From contig OX637353.1 of NCBI GenBank assembly GCA_951799405.1, positions 11,532,001-11,596,000 on the forward strand: a stretch of 64,000 nucleotides of DNA, written 5' to 3'. A model generated the notes under the pieces. That model saw nothing but the letters and a program-made list of their open reading frames with translations, was not told the origin of the DNA and searched no databases. Shown here in pieces: positions 50,509 through 60,377 of this stretch. The DNA comes from Agapetus fuscipes. Taxonomy: Eukaryota > Arthropoda > Insecta > Trichoptera > Glossosomatidae. A program made the position numbers and the translations under genes. Within the stretch, counting starts at the first letter, position 1; every line of letters begins with the position of its first letter.

Positions 50509-51225
50509 ACATAACTAGATTTGTTTTCTCATAAATGTAAATAAAATAGTCTTAGTAGAGAAACGAAAAACAATCATAAAATAAATTATTATTTACCTGA
50601 AAAATGTATTGACATTTTTCATATTCATTCCTTGACTTATAAGTTGGTATGAGGCTGACCACCCATACTGTAGAAAATGGTTCACTTTGCCAATGTCACC
50701 CCTGTTTCAGGGAAGGTCGGCAAGAGTTGCAGGGCTTATGTTCATTTGAGATTGGGTTTTTATATTGTAGGCCCACACGCGGCATGTGTAACGCAAAAAA
50801 CGCAACTAAGCTACACATATAGTGTAACTTCTTGCCGCGTTATCCCCGAAGGGGTCGCATGTGGCGAGTTGAACCTATTTATTTTTACAGGTAAGGGGGC
50901 CGGCCTTACGCCAACCACTTCAATTGAAGTGGGGGTTTCCCAGCTCCCGAGGGGGCTGGTACTCATTTCTTGTGAAGGCTGAGTAAACCTTGCCGGTATT
51001 TTTATTATGGGGTTTGAAATAAACACCGAAATAGGAAATCATTTCTGACACCCTCCTCGGTGGGATTCGAACCCGAGCTCACGGGGTAGAATGCGAGCAC
51101 TCTACCAACTGAGCTATCGACCGGACAGCATGTGTGAGCGTGAAATTTTGCGTGTCTGCTTGTGGGAATGCATTTAATATGAACCTCAAATGATACATAT
51201 CTTTGCAGCTTAGATTTACATTTAA
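50509..51225 (+). mobile_element. Module A with 5' extension, split by SINE-B
   Basis: Extension 50509-50627 as at 15172-15282. Module A 50628-50789, SINE-B, then 51128-51225 (GCATGTGTGAGCGTGAAATT to AGCTTAGATTTA). The body after the split is of A-I type. Confidence 0.85.
50790..51127 (-). mobile_element. SINE-B, full length, nested in module A
   Basis: Antisense: GCAACTAAGCTACACATATA to GGGATTCGAACCCGAGCTC (B box) and TACCAACTGAGCTATCGACC (A box). 8-bp duplication GCATGTGT on both sides (50782-50789 and 51128-51135). Confidence 0.9.
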
Positions 51226-52124
51226 AAGACCTTTGTGAAAGTAAATTTTTAGAAACTTAAAAATCCAATTTGCTCAAATTCATTTATGGGTTTACTTTAT
51301 GCACAACCAGTTTCGGGAGAAGTAAAACCTCCCATATTCAGGTACTTTTTTTATTTTTGATACAATTTTTTTTAGACCAACAATTAAATATCTACTTCTG
51401 GCACCAATGCAAGACTGCAACTTAAATTAAAGATAAAAAAAATGAATAAGCATTGTTCCACAATTCTTTCTCCAAAAAGTTTAGTAGCAAATTTGACAGC
51501 ACAATCACGTCCTCTTTCGCATTTTGTTCCAAAGCGCAAATATCTCTTGTCTGCTCCAGCCGACTAAATCCAGGTTTTCTCCTGGGACCTCCTGCATCAG
51601 AAATACTCCACTCCAAGTATTAAACATTTCATTTACACTGACACAATAGCGTTTTCCCAAAATTGTATGAAAACTGAAACGCTTGCTAGAGACGATGTTT
51701 AAGTAGGTTTGCAAACACTAAGGTGAAACTTATACGTAAAATTTATTGCTTGGGAACTGAACCCAGTACCTTCAGGATTCTCGGAGAGCTAACGAGCGCA
51801 GACTATGGTAATATCACCAACTCCTGAGAGGGTAGTCTAACGAATCTTGGGGTAAATGGAAACTGATTATTTTTTGAGTGGAAATTTTAAGTTTTTCTTT
51901 GAACGTAAAATGTTCAGTTTATTCTGTTATTTATTTTCATTGACTTTGTATTATATTTGCGATGTTTGACAATTTTTTTTTTGAATATTTTTAGCGAATA
52001 TGATAAATATTTTCATTTAAGAGTGTTCGCTTGAATGTGAAATTAGCTGAACTAATGTCATAATATTTTTTCAACATTTGTAAGTTTTTTTTTTTTTTGT
52101 ACGTAGAGGCAACAATAATTTTGA
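51226..52124. other. Mostly unassigned, one stem-loop motif
   Basis: 51299-51345: ACCAGTTTCGGGAG, loop, CTCCCATATTCAGGTAC, the recurring stem-loop motif. 51480-51760 is mixed with 64-69-codon minus frames, not recognised. Confidence 0.4.
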
Positions 52125-52382
52125 TATAATCTCTTTAATGTGAGTTGCAAAGATATATTCCATTTAAGATTCATATTACATGCAGTCCCATAAGCCGACT
52201 CGTATAAGTTCGCTCTCACACATGCCGCATGTGGACAACATAAAAACGCAATCTCAAATAAACATAGATCCTGCAACTCTTGCAGACCTTTCCTGAAACA
52301 GGTGTGATAATTTCAAAGTGAACATTTTTTTACAGTACCTATGGGTGGTCAGCTTCATACCAACCTATAAGTCAAGGAACTT
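52125..52382 (-). mobile_element. Module A-I, antisense
   Basis: GAGTTGCAAAGATATATTCC, CATGCCGCATGTGGAC, GGTGGTCAGCTTCATACC, CTATAAGTCAAGGAAC. The tail is decayed. Confidence 0.75.
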
Positions 52383-52895
52383 AGACAAAAAAATTTTAGA
52401 CAAAAAATACTTTTATCTTTGCAACTGTTTGTGACCTTTTTTTCATGGATTAGCTATTTTTTAAAAATACAAATTAATGTATCATGACATGCTTAGAAAT
52501 GTATGCACATAATTCTAAAAATAAATATGCAAATTCACAGCTTTTTACACAGACAAAAGAGAGTATTTAAATACAAAAAAATATATACACGAATGTGACA
52601 AAACTCAAACAAAGAATGATGGAACGTAATCACCTTGTTAGTGAGATAATATGTAAAATTGGTTTGTCCCGAGGTTACAGGGGTGGCTGAGGTAAAGCTG
52701 AGCAAATAAAGCTCTCGTACGGGATTACAAAGCGCAACCAAATCTGTTGTGTGTGTATTCACTTAACCTGGGCTTTGTATTATCCAATCTGCGAGAGAAT
52801 GAGCTACTGCGCTCTCTCCATATATTTTTACGTCTCTTTATTTGGAGTGTGCGGGAAGAACTAAAAGTTAGGTAAAGTATGGATTCACAATGTGA
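52383..52895. other. No recognised feature
   Basis: AT-rich, then 52660-52850 mixed, with AATAAAGC and a short GAGAG-rich part. No family assigned. Confidence 0.4.
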
Positions 52896-53408
52896 TATCT
52901 ACAATCTAAGTTACAAAGATCTATTGGAATTTAAGGCTCATATTTTATTCATGCCCACAAGCAGGCATATGTAAGCTCACGCTTACACACGCTGCATGTA
53001 TACATACGAAATAAAATAAATGAAAACCTTATGTAATCTATAATCTATCTATAATCGTAGCTGCAAAGATAATATGTTAACATTTAAGGCTCATATTAAA
53101 TGCATGCCCACAGACAGACACATGTAGGTTCGCGCCTACACATTCTGCATGCGTGCATACTAATCTAATCTATTCTAATCTAAGCTGCAAAGATATGTAT
53201 CATTTAAGATTTATATTAAATGCATTCCCACAAGCAGATATGTATAATTTCGCGCTAACACATGCCGCATGTGGACCTACAATATAAAAACCCAATCTCA
53301 AATGAACATAAGCCTTGCAACTCTTGCCGTCCTTCCCTGAAACAGGGGTGACATTGGCAAAGTGAACCAATTTTTTTACAGTATGGGTGGTCAGCCGCAT
53401 AACAACCT
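52896..53408 (-). mobile_element. Three head-to-tail module A copies, antisense
   Basis: 52896-53033 (5'-truncated, A-II-like), 53034-53159 (5'-truncated, heptamer tail ATCTATAATCTATC) and 53160-53408 (full length, A-I, pentamer tail). Each truncated copy begins where the tail of the next ends. Confidence 0.8.
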
Positions 53409-53589
53409 ATTATATTATAGGTTTATATTATATATATCCTATATTAAATTGTCCTTCGTCGTCGTCTTTCGTCGTCGAGTTTCGATTTTCAAAATCAATG
53501 CCATCACAGCAGATGAAATACATTCATTATCTATGGCAAATTAATTTTTGTATATATGCTGCAATGCTGCGAGCTCATATAATACAAAT

Positions 53590-53852
53590 CAATAAACAAA
53601 ACCTCACATGAACATAAACCTTGCAACTCCTGCCGCCTTTCATGTGACATTGGCAAAAGTGAACCGATTTTTACAGCACGGGGGGTCAGCCTCATACTTA
53701 CTTTCAGTCAAGGAGCTTATCAGTCGAGAACCTTAAATGAAAATAAACCCTTTTGCCGACCTTTCCTGAAGCAGGGGTAACATTGGCAAAGTAAACCATT
53801 TTTTGCAGTAGGTATGAGTGGTCGTCCTCATACCAAAATATTAGTCAAGGAA
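53590..53852 (-). mobile_element. Two 5' halves of module A, antisense
   Basis: 53590-53712 (ACAGCACGGGGGGTCAGCC, A2-like) and 53722-53852 (GCAGGGGTAACATTGGC, GAGTGGTCGTCCTCATACC). Both lack the 3' half and tail. Confidence 0.7.
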
Positions 53853-53879
53853 TAGTTTAACCAGAATTTTGTAAAATAA

Positions 53880-54060
53880 ATTCTGTTATAATCAATGTTT
53901 AACTATCATTAATTGATGAGGCATTCACTTTGTAACCTTTCATTTAAAAAAAATTAAAATGAAAAATAAAAAAACAAATTGTATAAGGTTACGGGGCGAG
54001 TAAAATTTAATAATGTACGACCGGTTTCGGAAACAATGTTTCCATCGTCAGGTACAAAAT
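53880..54060. mobile_element. Relative of the 1461-1960 palindrome arm
   Basis: GATGAGGCATTCACTTTGTA, then ACGACCGGTTTCGGAAACAA and TGTTTCCATCGTCAGGTAC, matching GAGGCATTAACTTTGTAATC and ACCAGTTTCG...ATCATCAGGTGG in the palindrome. Confidence 0.6.
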
Positions 54061-54261
54061 ATTACTGTAATATTTTTATTTTTTATTTTATTTTTTTAAT
54101 GTTTAATTATTATAAATAAATCGGTGTTTTTCTTCTTTCTTCTTTGAATAAAACCAAATATATATATCATCCGTTACATATAAAAGGGCTTCTGTGTTTT
54201 GTGTCTACCAGATTAAATGGTCCATCATTTCTATTTAATATCTCGTGCTTTCGTTTTGCAG
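54061..54261. other. AT-rich sequence ending in a strong splice-acceptor-like site
   Basis: The end CTCGTGCTTTCGTTTTGCAG has a pyrimidine tract and CAG immediately before a change to GC-richer DNA. Confidence 0.45.
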
Positions 54262-54454
54262 GAAATTAGCCGGCGCGGTGTTCGCAGAAAGCTGCACCAG
54301 AGATTGCAGAAAGCTGCTATGGATTATTAAGTCCAGTTGCACTAAATGCAGATGCACCCTGCTGCGTGACATTTTGGAGTGTGGAACTCACTTATACACG
54401 GCTAAGACGCCAATTTTACTCATGTTCTTACTAAAGGGTGGTGCTTCCAAATAA
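54262..54454 (+). CDS. Candidate exon after acceptor, frame uncertain
   Basis: GC-richer segment directly after a good 3' splice site. Two frames are possible. Entering in phase 0: EISRRGVRRKLHQRLQKAAM then DY-stop at 54330, a basic helix-like C-terminus. Entering after one base: KLAGAVFAESCTRDCRKLLW, IIKSSCTKCRCTLLRDILEC, GTHLYTAKTPILLMFLLKGG, ASK-stop at 54454, cysteine-rich. I recognise neither. It could be a terminal exon, a pseudo-exon, or unrelated GC-rich DNA. Confidence 0.3.
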
Positions 54455-54756
54455 GTAGGTTCAAATTATTTTGGAAAGACTGAAAAATAACTTATCGAGG
54501 ATGAGTTTCAAGAAAATCTAGAAATGGGAAATGATTTCTGTACCTTAGAGCATAAACAACTTAAGTCCACTTTTTTGCGTTTTTGAGTTAATGATGCAGA
54601 CATTTTTATAATAAGCTGTTCCACAAAACTACAAAAAGAAAATCATTAGTCTAAGACTACAACCCTTGTTGTCTGTTGCCCACATGGTCTGCGACTATGA
54701 TAAATTTTCATATTGATCAATTTGCTAAAACGCGTAATCAATTAAGAAACAGCCTT
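54455..54756. other. No recognised feature
   Basis: Mixed DNA, nothing recognised. Confidence 0.4.
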
Positions 54757-54945
54757 CAGGGTTGGAAGTCTCGTCGACCTTCGGTTAATCTTACCGTATC
54801 TATTCGAAGATAGAACGAAATAAAACATAGTGTTTTATCAAAAACTGATCCGTTTTATATGGAAAAGAGATCAGCTGTTCACCCAGCATCATGTTTTATT
54901 CCGTCCTATCTTCAAATAGATACGGTCGTCGAGACTTACACCCTG
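54757..54945. mobile_element. Inverted-repeat element, family J copy 1
   Basis: CAGGGTTGGAAGTCTCGTCG and inverse CGTCGAGACTTACACCCTG. Inner arms CCGTATCTATTCGAAGATAG and CTATCTTCAAATAGATACGG, AAATAAAACAT and ATGTTTTATT. A second copy is at 59460-59645. Confidence 0.7.
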
Positions 54946-54958
54946 GGCCGGAACTCTC

Positions 54959-55102
54959 GTCACCACGGTAATTCTTACCTACCGAATATCGGTAATATTT
55001 GTATGAAGACTAATCAGTTGTTCACTTGCGGCCATTTTAAATTGACAGGTCTTCCTACAAAAATTACCGATTTTTGGTAGGTAACAATTACCGTGGTGAT
55101 GA
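54959..55102. mobile_element. Inverted-repeat element, family I
   Basis: GTCACCACGGTAATTCTTAC, CTACCGAATATCGGTAATAT and their inverse (ATTACCGATTTTTGGTAGGT, AATTACCGTGGTGATGA). One end also occurs at 23870-23935 and the centre at 20905-20970. Confidence 0.7.
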
Positions 55103-55404
55103 TATGTATTTCATAATATGTATTATAATTTGTATGTATGTTCCTTGACTTATAGGTTGGTATGCGGCTGACCCCCCATACTGTGAAAAAATGGTTCACT
55201 TTGCCAATGTCACCCCTGTCTCAGGGAAGGACGGCAAGAGTTGCAGGGCTTATGTTCATTTGAGATGGGTTCTTATAATGTAGGTCCACATGCGGCATGT
55301 GTTAGCGCGAAATTATACATGTCTGCTTGTGGGAATGCATTTGATGTAAATCTTAAATGGTATATATCCTTGCAGCTTAGATTAGATTTAATTAGATTAG
55401 ATGA
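55103..55404 (+). mobile_element. Module A-I with short 3' UTR piece, inserted in foldback
   Basis: Begins TATGTATTTCATAATATG (LINE-a 3' UTR end), module A from 55138, tail (GATTA)n. Host sequence CGTGGTGATGA resumes as GATGAGACTTCCAGCCC after the tail, giving a GATGA duplication. The unoccupied form is at 23895-23930. Confidence 0.8.
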
Positions 55405-55883
55405 GACTTCCAGCCCTCTCTATATACCTCCTACGGTGAAGTCAAACTTGGCTTGTCCATCTGGTTTATTGCCATTGTACCTAAACGCAAAAGTGTCACG
55501 CATGCCTGACTGTGTGTAATTGGTATAATATTGTAATATTGTGTGCGAGGAAAGCGACCGAGATTTCGTGTAAAATGCAAATAACTGTTGCCGGCCAAAA
55601 GAGATAAAACATTCGTTGGATATACTGCAGGAGTAGCTTATTCCAAATGAATATTAATTGTGCAGTTTCAAACGTTTGCAGTTTGCCTGCCGTGTATATA
55701 AAATGCACCCGTCGCAAACAATTATGATTAACTCCTTTGGCAAAGTTTGCCACATGGCTTGGCTCAAAACCATGTACTTGCGCATTTGAACTCGGAAAAG
55801 GTGAAAAAAGTGATTTGGTGAACAAAAACAAACATAAATTCTTAGCTGACACCATGAGTACAAAATGGACTAGAAAAACGTTT
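55405..55883. other. No recognised feature
   Basis: Mixed DNA, open on minus for up to 119 codons (55496-55855), composition ordinary, no domain recognised, no clear splice sites. Confidence 0.35.
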
Positions 55884-56300
55884 CTAATCTAATTTAATCT
55901 ATGTTGCAAAGATATGTTACATTGGAGATTCACATTACATGCATAATCACAGCCAGACATGTACAAGTTCGCGCTTGCACATGTCACACGTGAACCTACA
56001 ACATAAAAACCAAATCTCAAATGGACATACACCCTGCAACTCTTGCCGTCCTTCCCTGAAACCGGGGTGACATTGGCAAAAGTGAACCATTTTACAGCAT
56101 GGGTGGTCAGTCGCATACCAACCTATAAGTCAAGGAACATAGACGACAAATTACATTTTTAAATCAATAAGTAAAAATATCTATGGACATCAAAACTAAA
56201 CAGAAAACAAATTATAATTTAATAAGCCCTAGCCGCCAACATTACAGATCAACCGCCATTTTTTTCTGTCCTTACATACTTCTTTCATTTCCTCCATTTA
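55884..56300 (-). mobile_element. LINE-a 3' end with module A-I, antisense
   Basis: CTAATTTAATCTATGTTGCA tail end, module A to 56140, 3' UTR, CTAGCCGCCAACATTACAGA (RLICNVGG-stop antisense) and CTTACATACTTCTTTCATTT (EMKEVCK), truncated at about 56300. Confidence 0.85.
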
Positions 56301-56364
56301 AACATAAATGTTTTTTATTGTCGGGTAAACGTCACAGGTGTATGTGTCTAGAGCCCTCAACAAT

Positions 56365-56520
56365 ACTGTAACTGTAACCCTGTCACCATTACGCTAGGGG
56401 TATTTCTTCCTCTTTCAATTCATTCATATCCAATAACTTTTTCATGCCTTTTCTTCTTTTACGCTCGCTTGGTAAATCCCATTCTTTCACAATCTCCTCA
56501 ATCAGCAATCAATACAAATA
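56365..56520 (-). mobile_element. LINE-b 3' fragment
   Basis: (TGTAAC)n tail, GTCACCATTACGCTAGGGGT, then antisense of CMKKV and RKRRK...QIEEIVKEW. A gap removes the CRGSGHP part. Confidence 0.65.
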
Positions 56521-56870
56521 TTAGTTTGTCTTTTCTCTAGCAACCCAGCAGTCACAATTTTTCTGTCTCTAGAATTTGTGCCGAGTTTATTGCTTGGTCT
56601 CTCTTGTCTTGGTCTTGGTGGATGATTTTTGATCTTATTCAGAAAAACTTGTCCATGGCTGACCCGTGGATCATTTTTTCTTTCAACGAATTCTCTTTGG
56701 TCTATGAATGACCATTGAGATTCATTATTTGCCTTTTATCCAGCAACCTGGCCGTGACATCACAATTTTTTGTATTTGTGGATTTGTGCCGAGCTTATCG
56801 GTTGGTCTTTTTGGATGATTTTTTATCTTATTCAGAAACATTTATTCGGTAGGTGATCTGTGGATTAACA
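56521..56870. repeat. Two direct units of about 200 bp
   Basis: GTCTTTTCTCTAGCAACCCA...TTGTGCCGAGTTTATTGCTT...GATGATTTTTGATCTTATTC at 56528 and the same blocks from 56730 (TTTATCCAGCAACCTGGCC, TTGTGCCGAGCTTATCGGTT, GATGATTTTTTATCTTATTC). Related to 24620-24695. Confidence 0.7.
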
Positions 56871-57028
56871 ATATTGTACAATAAAAAATTCACTTTGCTC
56901 TGTAATCTATACCTATAATTTAATGTAGATCATTGTAACAGAAGAACAGTGTAATTTCGTACAAACAATGTTGATCCACGTATTATCTATGAACTAAATA
57001 CTTGTAGAAATAACATAATATTCTTGGA

Positions 57029-57312
57029 CCGGTCCGTAGTCCAGTGGCAACACTTCGGACTCGTAAATGGAAGGTTGTGGATTCAAATCCCGGCGGAGCA
57101 CAAAAAAATACCATTTATATTTCCAAATGTGCTCTTCGCTGGGTTGAAAAATTCATAAACCTTTACCAAAGACCGGTCACTGAAAGGTCCATCCAACCTT
57201 ACAACAACTGGGTCTTGCTTGTGACTTGGCGCTTTCTACAGCGACGACGAAGCTCGCAGAGGGCTCTTGAGGTGTGATGCACACCAAAACAGCGCTCACC
57301 AAATAATTTTGT
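57029..57312 (+). mobile_element. SINE-C, full length, second tail type
   Basis: ACCGGTCCGTAGTCCAGTGG, GGATTCAAATCCCGGCGGAG, CTCTTCGCTGGGTTGAAAAA, GAGGGCTCTTGAGGTGTGAT, CAGCGCTCACCAAATAAT. Confidence 0.88.
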
Positions 57313-57387
57313 TATTATTACGAGCACGTATTTCTTTTTAAGGTTTTGTTCTTTTTTTATATTTAAATCTAATTTATTATTCATATT

Positions 57388-57632
57388 CCTTGACTTATAG
57401 GTTGGTATGAGGCTGACCACTCATACTGTAAAAAATGGTTCACTTTGCCAATATCACCCTTGTTTCAGGGAAGGTCGGCAAAAGTTGTGGGGCTTATATT
57501 CATTTGAGGTTTGGATTTTATTTGTAAGTACGCATTCAGCATTTGTAAGCGCGAACTACACGTGTTGGTTTGTGGGCATACATCTGAGTGCTTTCAATGA
57601 ATATATCCTTGCAACTTAGATTATAGATTATA
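57388..57632 (+). mobile_element. Module A-II, full length
   Basis: CCTTGACTTATAGGTTGG to GATTATAGATTATAGA. Carries TTTGTAAGTACGCATTCAGC and GCGCGAACTACACGTG. Reference copy for A-II. Confidence 0.88.
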
Positions 57633-58424
57633 GACGTAAAAATATGAAAATACATTTCGAAAAAAATATGAAAATTGTTCTACTTACTTTGTTCCTTATT
57701 TACTTTTTACAAAACGCCCTCCCTCACTTTTGTGATTCGTTAATTCCATAATCGCATCAAAGAGGAAAAAAAAGGAAAACCTCAGAATTTGCCGCCGTGG
57801 GCATAAACCGATTTGAGATGACGTCACTGTCGTGGTATCTTCAGGATTCCTTACAAGTGTGCGGTAACGTCGTTAACAATCAACAGAAACGATGAGCAAG
57901 ACAAAAAATAATCCCCGGACGCTTCGCTTGGTTCAATTTTCAGGCCTGAAAGTCTTCGGTAAAGAAGTCTAAATTGTAGTACATTTTTTTTGAGGCAGTC
58001 AGTAAATAAAGACACTTTTTTAAGCATTACTCGATGGCAGGCGCGTACATTGGGTTTAGGAAAATACATTTCATAATAAATATTTTCTTCTTTCTACAAT
58101 TCTTCTTTCTACAATTTCTTGAAAATAACTCATTTGAAATTGACTGAAGTGCTAAAAATGGCTCCAATAGAACTCAAATTCTGAATTTTAACCTGAATAT
58201 CAAGCTTAAATGTTTTTTTTAAAACATATCCGCCTTGTTCATAAAAAGGTTTTAATTTTTAAACCAGTATAAGGTCGGTTTTCCAATACTAATAAGTTGG
58301 TTTAACTCCGGGATTTTGGGAAACCAATTTAAATCTGTATCAGCCCGCTAAGCCAAAATAAAGAAAAAAGTGATTCATTAGCGAAATAGTTGCATTATTT
58401 GTTTTGGTTTTTGACAACTTTCGA
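57633..58424. other. No recognised feature
   Basis: AT-rich, with a mixed part at 57770-57960. No family, no exon signals noticed. Confidence 0.4.
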
Positions 58425-58530
58425 CGACGTTGACGCTTTTTACAGCGACGACCAAGCTCGCAGAGGGCTCTTGAGATGTGATACACACAAAAACAGCGCT
58501 CACCAAATAAATCATCCTAATGTTATTATG
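58425..58530 (+). mobile_element. SINE-C 3' fragment, second tail type
   Basis: TTTTTACAGCGACGACCAAG, GAGGGCTCTTGAGATGTGAT, CAGCGCTCACCAAATAAATC. Confidence 0.8.
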
Positions 58531-58914
58531 ATTAGATTAGATCTATCAACAAACATCTATCCAATAGGTTTAATTCAGTAACTTTGATAATTAAAATGCA
58601 ATGGGAGGGACTATTTATCGAAGTTGAATTCTTTGCCGATTGTAAGTTTGCCAATATGGAGATAGTCGAAGTCCTATCGAGAGTTTTCCTCTGCAGGAGT
58701 CTATTGCGTCCGTACGTGCACATTTGTGCATTCTGTTCCTATCCCGTGCAGCTCAGGGAAAGGTAGCATAATTGTATTTTCTCTGAAGCAGCCTCACCGG
58801 TGGAGTGGAGTCTTTGCATTTCATGTTCGTGGCGGACATTCAAATACCCGGGTAGCTGTGGCCTTTGTGGAATATTGATAGGTCACGTGCTATTATGATA
58901 TGATCTTTCATACG
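58531..58914. other. No recognised feature
   Basis: Mixed DNA, 60-63-codon frames on both strands, unassigned. Confidence 0.4.
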
Positions 58915-59064
58915 CAAATATACAGAGGTGGAAGTCTCGATGGCTGTCTGTAGATTTTACCCTATGTTGAAACTGAATCGTTGATTTGGAATGATCCAAA
59001 GTATTTTGTTCACCAATCATTCAAGTGACACCTTCGTCAAAAGAGCAATAAAGTAACTAACTAA
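58915..59064. mobile_element. Family J fragment and unassigned repeat
   Basis: GGTGGAAGTCTCGATGG resembles the J end. 58965-59058 (TTGATTTGGAATGATCCAAA, CCTTCGTCAAAAGAGCAATA) recurs at 59278-59350, so a ~90-bp direct repeat spans the LINE fragment between. Confidence 0.5.
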
Positions 59065-59127
59065 AAGAAGTGGGCAAGGACACAAAAAATTGGAGACACA
59101 TCTGCGAAAATACTGACCACCCTTAAA
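59065..59127 (+). mobile_element. LINE-b-type C-terminal sliver
   Basis: Frame KEVGKDTKNWRHICENTDHP-stop, equivalent to KEVCKDRKKWRQLCRGSGHP-stop of LINE-b. Confidence 0.6.
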
Positions 59128-59204
59128 TTAAGTTATATTTTATAGTATAAATCTATTTACACAGTGAAAGTCCATTTGCATTATTTATTATTATTTTATT
59201 TTCT

Positions 59205-59440
59205 ACTCTACGAGTCCGAAGTGTTAGCTCTGGACTACGGACCGGTCTAAAATCTTACCGTATATTGAAATTGAATCGACGATTTAGAATGATCCAAAGT
59301 ATTTTGTTCACCAATAATTCAAGTAACACCTTCGTCAAAAGAGCAATAAATAGACGCCAGCAATTCGAAGAACTAACTAAAAGAAGGTTGAGGTGTGATA
59401 GACACAAAAACAGCGCTAACCCAAGTAATCATTATAATAT
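59205..59440. mobile_element. SINE-C pieces around a duplicated segment
   Basis: 59208-59247 is an antisense SINE-C head (TACGAGTCCGAAGTGTTAGC, CTACGGACCGGTC). 59388-59440 is a plus-strand second-type tail (GGTGTGATAGACACAAAAAC, AGCGCTAACCCAAGTAATC). The direct repeat of 58965-59058 lies between. Confidence 0.55.
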
Positions 59441-59459
59441 TATTCTATTTATGGGTGGC

Positions 59460-59645
59460 AGGGTAAAGTTAGTACCGTGTATAATTGAAGATAGTCGGGA
59501 AAAAAATATGGCGGTGCCTGAACAGCTGATCGTCGTTCCATATGAAATCAACTGTTAATGCACCACCATATTTTAATCCATCCTATCTTCAAATAGATAG
59601 GTACGGTAAGATCCACCGACGGTCGTAGAGATTTCAACACCAGGT
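59460..59645. mobile_element. Inverted-repeat element, family J copy 2
   Basis: GTGTATAATTGAAGATAGTC, AAATATGGCGGTGC and inverse GCACCACCATATTT, CTATCTTCAAATAGATAGG, with CAGCTGAT/ATCAACTG near the loop. Outer end CGTAGAGATTTCAACACC. Confidence 0.65.
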
Positions 59646-60377
59646 AGGGTAGAATAATATTACATGGAAATTCAGGTTCTCTATCTAAAAAAAATTGATT
59701 TGTGGTTACAAGAGATTTGTTGCTTACACTTTGTAGAGTAAAAAATTAGTAATAAATCCTTCTGAAACTAAAAACAAACGATTAAAAATTTTAACAAAAA
59801 TGTGTTTTTTTTTTCGATATATTTTTCTTGTACCATTTTTTAAGACTCTTTCTAACTTACATAGATAAAATTTCCATAAACACTCTTGATTTTTTCATTA
59901 TCACTGTTTTACCAGAAACATAAAGATAATAAACAAAAACGACAGGTATATAACACTCCTAAGACTTCTGGTAGATTTATTGAAATTTTCTGGTTGAAAT
60001 TTCACATAACCTCACTCTTTACCATTCTAACCCTGTTGCGGGCAAACAATGTTATGATCCGGGGACTATAAGTAATGTCATTCAGTTCGATAGAGGACAG
60101 TTTAAGTCGAGGGAGTTGAGCGCATAATATAAAGAGAGGTAAGAGAATATGACAGGGCAGACGTTGAAGCTGCGGGAATATGAGATATCGCAAGGCTTTG
60201 TACTGAGGCCGAGGATCTCATCTTCTTCTCTCTGAACAAATATTTTACAAAATTTGTTTGATTATAAGGCAAATCGCTGAAACTGAAAAATGAGTCTGTA
60301 AAGTATTGTTACATGACTCAATGATATATATTTTTTAAACTTTAATCTAAATATTATACATGCATTCGTTACCTACA
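59646..60377. other. Unassigned, possible LTR start
   Basis: TGTTATGATCCGGGGACTAT at 60050 has the same first seven bases as the solo LTR at 8847 and is followed by ATAATATAAAGAGAGG (60125). No matching right end or duplication was found. The remainder is AT-rich. Confidence 0.3.

Noticed and set aside
55496..55855. 119-codon minus-strand frame as a gene
   Set aside because: Longest non-repeat frame without LINE similarity, but no recognisable domain, no good splice sites seen, and the length is possible by chance in this much sequence.
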